Shown here: positions 5,847 through 8,677 of the stretch, piece by piece
How positions within the stretch are numbered: position 1 is the stretch's first letter
How the letters are laid out: each line of letters opens with the position of its first letter
Source: Gaiellasilicea sp039914895
GTDB taxonomy: Bacteria > Actinomycetota > Thermoleophilia > Gaiellales > Gaiellaceae
DNA: 8,677 bases
Reading direction: 5' to 3'
Assembly: GCA_039914895.1 (NCBI GenBank)
Contig: JBDSOJ010000050.1
Location: 1-8,677, forward strand
Translations under genes and position numbers: made by a program
Notes under the pieces: model-generated
Databases searched by the model: none
What the model was told of the DNA's origin: nothing
Seen by the model: only the letters and a program-made list of their open reading frames with translations

Positions 5847-6098
5847 GGAGCAGCCGGCGGCGTACCTGAGCGCTTCGCAGACCTCGTCCAGCTTCTGCGC
5901 CGAGAGCGAGCAGATTCTGGTCTCCAGCCAGTTCTTCCGGATCGCGCGGACGTTGTCGAGGCTGAGGACGCATTCCTGCGGCATGCCGTCTTCCGGTCCG
6001 AGCGCGACCTCCGAGTCGATCCCGCGAATGCGCGTCGTCCCGGGGACGGCCAAGAGACGTGTCAGGAGCGGTATCCCCTGAGCGCGGGTGTCCGTCAC
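5844..6098 (-). pseudogene. MazF/PemK-like toxin, N-terminally truncated
   Basis: The 84-aa reading frame matches the C-terminal two thirds of MazF-type mRNA endoribonucleases: IPLLTRLLAVPGTTRIRG, then SEVALGPEDGMPQECVLSLDN, then a C-terminal helix LSAQKLDEVCEALRYAAGC. A full MazF is about 105-115 aa and starts with an RGEV/IW strand and an RRPVLV-type strand carrying a catalytic arginine; both are absent. Other frames upstream show no trace of them before the tRNA gene begins 53 bases away. So the gene looks cut off at the tRNA side. A GTG at 6098 with a -10-like TAGACT 7 bases upstream means the short form might still be made. No antitoxin gene is adjacent. It could be inactive or bind RNA or a partner without cleaving. 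Confidence 0.68.
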
Positions 6099-6111
6099 CC
6101 TGGCGAGTCTA
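6099..6111 (-). promoter_or_regulatory. Predicted -10 element before the MazF-like frame
   Basis: Minus-strand TAGACT (6111-6106), then 7 bases, then GTG 6098. No -35 found. It is the same arrangement as at the neighbouring genes, and it supports this GTG as the current start. Confidence 0.35.
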
Positions 6112-6135
6112 GAGACGCCTCCCGACGCCCTCCGC

Positions 6136-6141
6136 TACCCT
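6136..6141 (+). promoter_or_regulatory. Possible -10 element of tRNA-Pro
   Basis: TACCCT lies 9 bases before the tRNA 5' end. No clear -35 is seen 16-19 bases upstream, so the call is tentative. Confidence 0.3.
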
Positions 6142-6150
6142 TTCCCCGCT

Positions 6151-6224
6151 CGGGGTGTGGCGCAGCCTGGTAGCGCGCTCCGTTCGGGTCGGAGAGGTCC
6201 GGAGTTCGAATCTCCGCACCCCGA
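6151..6224 (+). tRNA. tRNA-Pro (anticodon CGG)
   Basis: The cloverleaf folds fully. The acceptor stem is CGGGGTG (6151-6157) with CACCCCG (6217-6223) and discriminator A (6224). The D arm is GCGC-AGCCTGGTA-GCGC. The anticodon stem CTCCG/CGGAG encloses loop TTCGGGT with anticodon CGG, reading the proline codon CCG. The T arm is CGGAG-TTCGAAT-CTCCG. The C1-G72 pair is typical of bacterial proline tRNA. The 3' CCA is not encoded; the sequence continues TTAGCT. A repeat hairpin follows 8 bases downstream. Confidence 0.97.
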
Positions 6225-6231
6225 TTAGCTA

Positions 6232-6304
6232 GCGCAAGATCGGCAGCCGCCTTTCGGCGGATGCCGATCGCGCGAAGACCCCTGAAGGGGGCCGCTTCGC
6301 GGCT
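6232..6304 (-). repeat. Dispersed copy of the two-hairpin repeat, inverted, with changed stem
   Basis: This fills the gap between tRNA-Pro and the convergent DoxX gene. Read on the plus strand: GCGCAAG, then hairpin B' with arms GATCGGCAGCCGCC (6238-6251) and GGCGGATGCCGATC (6256-6269), loop TTTC and one mismatch, then GCGCGAAGACCCCTGAAGGG, then hairpin A' GCCGC-ttc-GCGGC (6291-6303). The linker and hairpin A' match the reverse complement of the repeats at 3201-3483 almost base for base, including AAGACCCCT(G/A)AAGGG. Stem B differs in sequence yet still pairs. It may serve as a 3'-end or terminator-like structure for the tRNA or doxX. Confidence 0.82.
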
Positions 6305-6324
6305 GGTCCGTTCCCGGAGGCCTG

Positions 6325-6834
6325 CTAGCCCGGGATCTCGTCCAGATCCGCGCGGGCACGGCCAAGCGTCGTCGCCAGCAGCGAGCCGACGATTCCGGCG
6401 GCGAGGACGAGCGAGGCCCACTCGATCCCGGAGATGTCCTCGGCCCAGCCGAAGGCGTGGTCGAGCGAGAGGCGACCCGGTCCTGTCGCCGTTATCGCCA
6501 GCGCGACGGTAAGGAAGGTGACGTCGAGCTCGTAGCCGGGCTCGAAGAAGCCTCTAGTCCACTTGACCGTCGCGATCGCGGTCAGCAACACCGAGACGAG
6601 CAGCAGCGCGGCGAGGGGCGTCGCGAGGCCGGACACGAGCAGCAGGCCGCCGCCCAGCTCCGAGAGCCCGGCGAGGATCGCCATCGCCGCGGGTGCGCGA
6701 AAGCCGAGCGAGGAGAAGAACGCCGCCGTACCCTGCGGCCCGCCGCCGCCGAACCAGCCGAAGAGCTTCTGTGCGCCGTGCGCGCCGAACGCGAGCCCGA
6801 CGACGAGCCGGAGCAGCAGGATCCCGTACTCCAC
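6325..6834 (-). CDS. DoxX family membrane protein
   Basis: A 169-aa integral membrane protein with about four hydrophobic segments. It opens with the DoxX hallmark LLLRLVVGLAFGAHGAQKLFGWFGGGG (residues 6-32), followed by FFSSLGFRAPAAMAILAGLSELGGGLLLVSGLATPLAALLL, and a third segment ending near VKWTRGFFEPGYELDVTFLTVALAI. The family is linked to redox stress, quinone or thiol metabolism and respiratory-chain partners in different organisms, and the exact role here is unknown. The extra last segment (SLVLAAGIVGSLLATTLG) and a short charged tail follow. The start is GTG at 6834, 6 bases after CATAAT, a near-consensus -10 that contains the stop TAA of the upstream CoA-binding gene. Confidence 0.9.
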   Translation of the reverse strand: MEYGILLLRLVVGLAFGAHGAQKLFGWFGGGGPQGTAAFFSSLGFRAPAAMAILAGLSELGGGLLLVSGLATPLAALLLVSVLLTAIATVKWTRGFFEPGYELDVTFLTVALAITATGPGRLSLDHAFGWAEDISGIEWASLVLAAGIVGSLLATTLGRARADLDEIPG

Positions 6835-6846
6835 GCCGCGATTATG
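6835..6846 (-). promoter_or_regulatory. Predicted -10 element and leaderless start of doxX
   Basis: Minus-strand CATAAT (6846-6841; five of six consensus bases), then 6 bases, then GTG 6834. The TAA inside it is the stop codon of the CoA-binding gene. CGTTCA sits at the 17-base -35 position, a weak match. Confidence 0.48.
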
Positions 6847-7245
6847 CCCGGATCTCGGAACGGTGAACGACAGCCGTGCAGAGATCCTCGACGTAATCGA
6901 TGCCCGCCGCCTCGGCGATCCGGCGCGACGCGGCCGAGACGACCCCGAGCTGGAGCCAGAGCGCGCCGGCGCCGACCGCGACGGCCTCCTCGGCGTGGGG
7001 CGGGGTCAACTCACCGCGGCGGAAGACGTCGACGAGGTCGATCGGACGGTCGATCTCGGCCAGTGTCCGGGCACAGGGCACGCCCAACAGCTCGTCGCAG
7101 TCGGGCCGGACGCACCGGGATCACGTCGTAGCCCTGGGCGAGCAGGTAGCGCATGACGCTGTGGCTCGGGCGATCGGGCCTCGGCGACGCACCCACGAGG
7201 AGCGATCGTGCTCGCGTCGCGCAGGATCTCGGCCGGAGTGCGCAT
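6842..7245 (-). pseudogene. CoA-binding domain protein (YccU-like) with two apparent frameshifts
   Basis: Small Rossmann-fold proteins of this family bind CoA; their biological role is poorly known. Three frames must be joined to read it. From ATG 7245 comes MRTPAEILRDASTIA. After a surplus base near 7200 comes LVGASPRPDRPSHSVMRYLL and AQGYDVIPVRP. After another surplus base between 7097 and 7109 comes CDELLGVPCARTLAEIDR, then PIDLVDVFRRGE, GAGALWLQLGVV and the end. The family landmarks VGAS, S-x-x-V-x-x-Y-L, IPV-P, DVFR and ALWLQLGV are all present in order. The span is 404 bases, and removing two gives 133 codons, close to the family's usual 130-140 aa. The rest is well preserved, so either decay is recent or the assembly has two single-base errors. 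A promoter-like TAGCCT is 8 bases before the ATG. Confidence 0.8.
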
Positions 7246-7250
7246 GCCGC

Positions 7251-7266
7251 TCGAGGCTATCCTCGA
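7251..7266. promoter_or_regulatory. Shared divergent promoter core with overlapping -10 elements
   Basis: The inverted repeat TCGAGG-CTAT-CCTCGA carries a -10-like hexamer on each strand: TATCCT on plus (7258-7263), 6 bases before the HAD GTG at 7270, and TAGCCT on minus (7259-7254), 8 bases before the CoA-binding ATG at 7245. Both genes would be leaderless and would compete for the same melted DNA. Only 24 bases separate the two start codons. Confidence 0.5.
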
Positions 7267-7269
7267 CGG

Positions 7270-7950
7270 GTGCTGAGAGCCGTCCTCTTCGACGTCGACT
7301 TCACGCTCGCCCTGCCCGGGCCGGAGCTCGGGCCCGAGGGCTACCGGCGGGTCGGCGAGCGGCACGGCCTGACTCTCGACCCGGAGCGGTACGAGGCGGC
7401 GCGGCTCGCGGCGCTCGACTCGCTGCAGCGCCATCCGGATCACGCCCACGACGACGAGCTCTGGATCGCGTTCACGGAGCGGATCGTCCGCGGCATGGGC
7501 GGCGACGCCGAGGGCGCCCGGGCCTGCGCCGAGGAGCTCGTGGGCGCGTGGGAGCAGCACGAGCGCTTCACGCTCTACGAGGATGCGCTGCCCGCGCTGG
7601 CGGCCGTGCGCGAGCACGGGATCAAGATCGGCTTGATCTCGAACGGCAGCCGCGATCTGGAGGAATTCGTCGCTCATCACGGGCTCGACGCCGACTGCAT
7701 CGTCGGCTCGCGCGCGTTCGGGCGCACGAAGCCGCATCCCGACATCTTCCGCCACGCGCTTGCCCTGCTCGGCGTCGAGCCGGAGGAGGCCGCGATGATC
7801 GGCGACTCCTATGAGGACGACATCGAGGGCGCGAGGGCGCTCGGGATGAAGGCGTTCCTGCTCGACCGCGACGGGCGCAGGCTCGACGAGCCCGACCGGC
7901 TGTCCGACCTCTTCTCGCTGCCGGCCGCGCTCGGGCTCACAGCCGGCTAA
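7270..7950 (+). CDS. HAD family hydrolase (phosphatase-like)
   Basis: A 226-aa haloacid-dehalogenase superfamily protein, cytosolic. Motif I is LFDVDFTLA with nucleophile Asp8 and acid/base Asp10. A C1-type helical cap lies at about residues 17-100. Motif II is LISNGS (Ser124), motif III is the lysine in GRTKPHPDIF (Lys154), and motif IV is IGDSYEDDIEGA (Asp179, Asp183, Asp184). All catalytic residues for Mg-dependent phosphate transfer are present. It is likely a small-molecule phosphatase (the superfamily includes phosphoglycolate, nucleotide and sugar phosphate enzymes), substrate unknown. The GTG start is set by the first family residues and by TATCCT 6 bases upstream. Its stop TAA overlaps the stop TAG of the convergent propeller-lysyl oxidase gene. 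Confidence 0.93.
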   Translation: MLRAVLFDVDFTLALPGPELGPEGYRRVGERHGLTLDPERYEAARLAALDSLQRHPDHAHDDELWIAFTERIVRGMGGDAEGARACAEELVGAWEQHERFTLYEDALPALAAVREHGIKIGLISNGSRDLEEFVAHHGLDADCIVGSRAFGRTKPHPDIFRHALALLGVEPEEAAMIGDSYEDDIEGARALGMKAFLLDRDGRRLDEPDRLSDLFSLPAALGLTAG

Positions 7951-8675
7951 CAGACCTCGGACGCGTGGCAGCGGCGCAGGGTCGCGACGCGGGGCTTGCC
8001 GTCGCGCCAGCTGAGCCGGATCCGGATCGACGCAGCGTTGTTCGCGTAGTCGATCTCCTCCAACCGCTGCTCCCGGTCGGCGCGGTGGATCAGGAGGTAG
8101 ACCCCCGCCGGGACGCCGCGGAGCTCGAGATTCTGGCCGTGGAAGTGGGCGGGGTAGAGGTCGGTGAAACCGATCGACGTGCCTTGGTCGACCGAGAGCG
8201 CCTTCGGCTTCGAGCGGGCGCAGTTGCCGAGGAAGTGCTTGCCGGCGAACGCGGTGACGCGGCGCGCGGCGAGGCCGTAGTGGTCGCTGAGGCAGAAGCC
8301 GCTCTTGCGGTCGCGCACGATCAGGGCGCCGTCGAGCGTACGCAGCTCGTAGCGCTGGAAGCCGAGCAGGTGCCAGTGTGTGTGCGTCGGCGACGGCGAG
8401 AAGGAGGGCGCGATCTGCTCGGCCGGGCCGGTCGCGACGAGTCGCGGCGGCCCGCCCTCGCGGGCGACCGTCCATTCCACGCTGCCGCCGTCGAGCGGGC
8501 TGGCGGCGAAGGCGATCCGGCGGCCGTCGCCGCTCCACGCCGGCAGCGCGACCGCCTGCTCGCCCCGCGTCAGTCGTAGCAGCCCGCGGCCGTCGCGCCG
8601 GATCACGTACAGGCTGGACGAGCGCGCGCCCGGATCCTGGCGGACGAAGGCGATCCGGCGCCGGTCGGGCGACCA
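7947..8675 (-). CDS. Beta-propeller (TolB/PD40-like) protein with C-terminal lysyl oxidase domain, partial
   Basis: Only the last 242 residues are in the window; the N-terminus is beyond 8677. Residues 1-95 carry propeller repeats (WSPDRRRIAFVRQ, LYVIRRDGRGLLRLTRGE, AWSGDGRRIAFAAS, APSFSPSP). Residues 97-222 match lysyl oxidase: the copper motif HTHWHL (His98, His100, His102), DRKSGFCLSD with Lys124, FTDLYPAHFHGQ with Tyr174, and the ending EEIDYANNAASIRIRLSW. Lys124 and Tyr174 align with the pair that forms the lysine tyrosylquinone cofactor in animal LOX. Four cysteines (128, 152, 236, 242) could form disulfides, as in an exported protein. The predicted activity is oxidation of primary amines, for example peptidyl lysine, with H2O2 release. 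The usual N-terminal half of the bacterial LOX domain is replaced by the propeller, an unusual arrangement. Confidence 0.85.
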   Translation of the reverse strand, partial: WSPDRRRIAFVRQDPGARSSSLYVIRRDGRGLLRLTRGEQAVALPAWSGDGRRIAFAASPLDGGSVEWTVAREGGPPRLVATGPAEQIAPSFSPSPTHTHWHLLGFQRYELRTLDGALIVRDRKSGFCLSDHYGLAARRVTAFAGKHFLGNCARSKPKALSVDQGTSIGFTDLYPAHFHGQNLELRGVPAGVYLLIHRADREQRLEEIDYANNAASIRIRLSWRDGKPRVATLRRCHASEVC

Positions 8676-8677
8676 GT

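Noticed and set aside
4642..5973. A 443-codon minus-strand frame that ends in the cupin sequence, seeming to be a large fusion protein.
   Set aside because: Its first two thirds are an Arg-rich shadow of the Nif3-like gene in another frame; the cupin has its own ATG at 5091 and complete domain.
6151..6310. An integrated element or attachment site at tRNA-Pro.
   Set aside because: No integrase gene and no second copy of the tRNA 3' end within the window; the following sequence is the palindromic repeat.
7006..8538. Minus-strand 510-codon open frame across the HAD gene.
   Set aside because: Shadow of HAD and the lysyl oxidase gene in other frames; only its last part touches the true CoA-binding N-terminus, explained by the frameshift.

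Overview
The window looks like chromosome from a GC-rich actinobacterium. The gene mix (FadD15-type acyl-CoA ligase, bacterial Ku, DoxX, a secreted-type lysyl oxidase), GTG/ATG starts without Shine-Dalgarno sequences, and close -10-like hexamers fit Actinomycetota, and I infer a Thermoleophilia-like lineage (Gaiellales/Solirubrobacterales). No marker gene proves this.

Layout, left to right. (1) 1-470: 5' part of a minus-strand DUF4396 membrane protein that runs off the window, with a strong promoter carrying a CsoR-like TACCCC/GGGGTA operator and an apparent frameshift near its start. (2) 467-2257: minus-strand long-chain acyl-CoA ligase. (3) 2332-3186: divergent Ku gene for end joining. (4) 3187-3497: no gene, but three copies of a two-hairpin repeat. 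(5) 3498-3668: 56-aa protein with a helix-turn-helix-like look, preceded by a hairpin-bearing leader. (6) 3824-4660: alpha/beta hydrolase. (7) 4642-5834: Nif3-like metal protein and a cupin, translationally coupled, minus strand. (8) 5844-6098: N-terminally truncated MazF-like toxin remnant next to tRNA-Pro(CGG) at 6151-6224. (9) 6225-6324: another copy of the two-hairpin repeat. (10) 6325-7245: DoxX protein and a CoA-binding-domain gene with two frameshifts, minus strand. (11) 7270-7950: HAD phosphatase, divergent from it. (12) 7947-8677: a beta-propeller protein ending in a lysyl oxidase domain, partial.

The genes are mostly unrelated housekeeping or accessory functions and do not form one pathway. 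What unites the window is its expression architecture. Eight protein genes have a -10-like hexamer 6-8 nt before the start codon, and Ku has one 10 nt before it. This predicts leaderless or near-leaderless mRNAs, and in three places the promoter element reuses the stop codon of the preceding gene. The only clear Shine-Dalgarno gene is the 56-aa protein. The palindromic repeats sit only in the two convergent gaps that have space, which suggests a 3'-end role.

The most notable items are the propeller-lysyl oxidase fusion, the repeat family with a differently sequenced but preserved stem, the metal-sensor-like operator on a leaderless promoter, and the shared symmetric divergent promoter at 7251-7266. 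Three apparent single-base frameshifts in two genes could be real decay or assembly errors.
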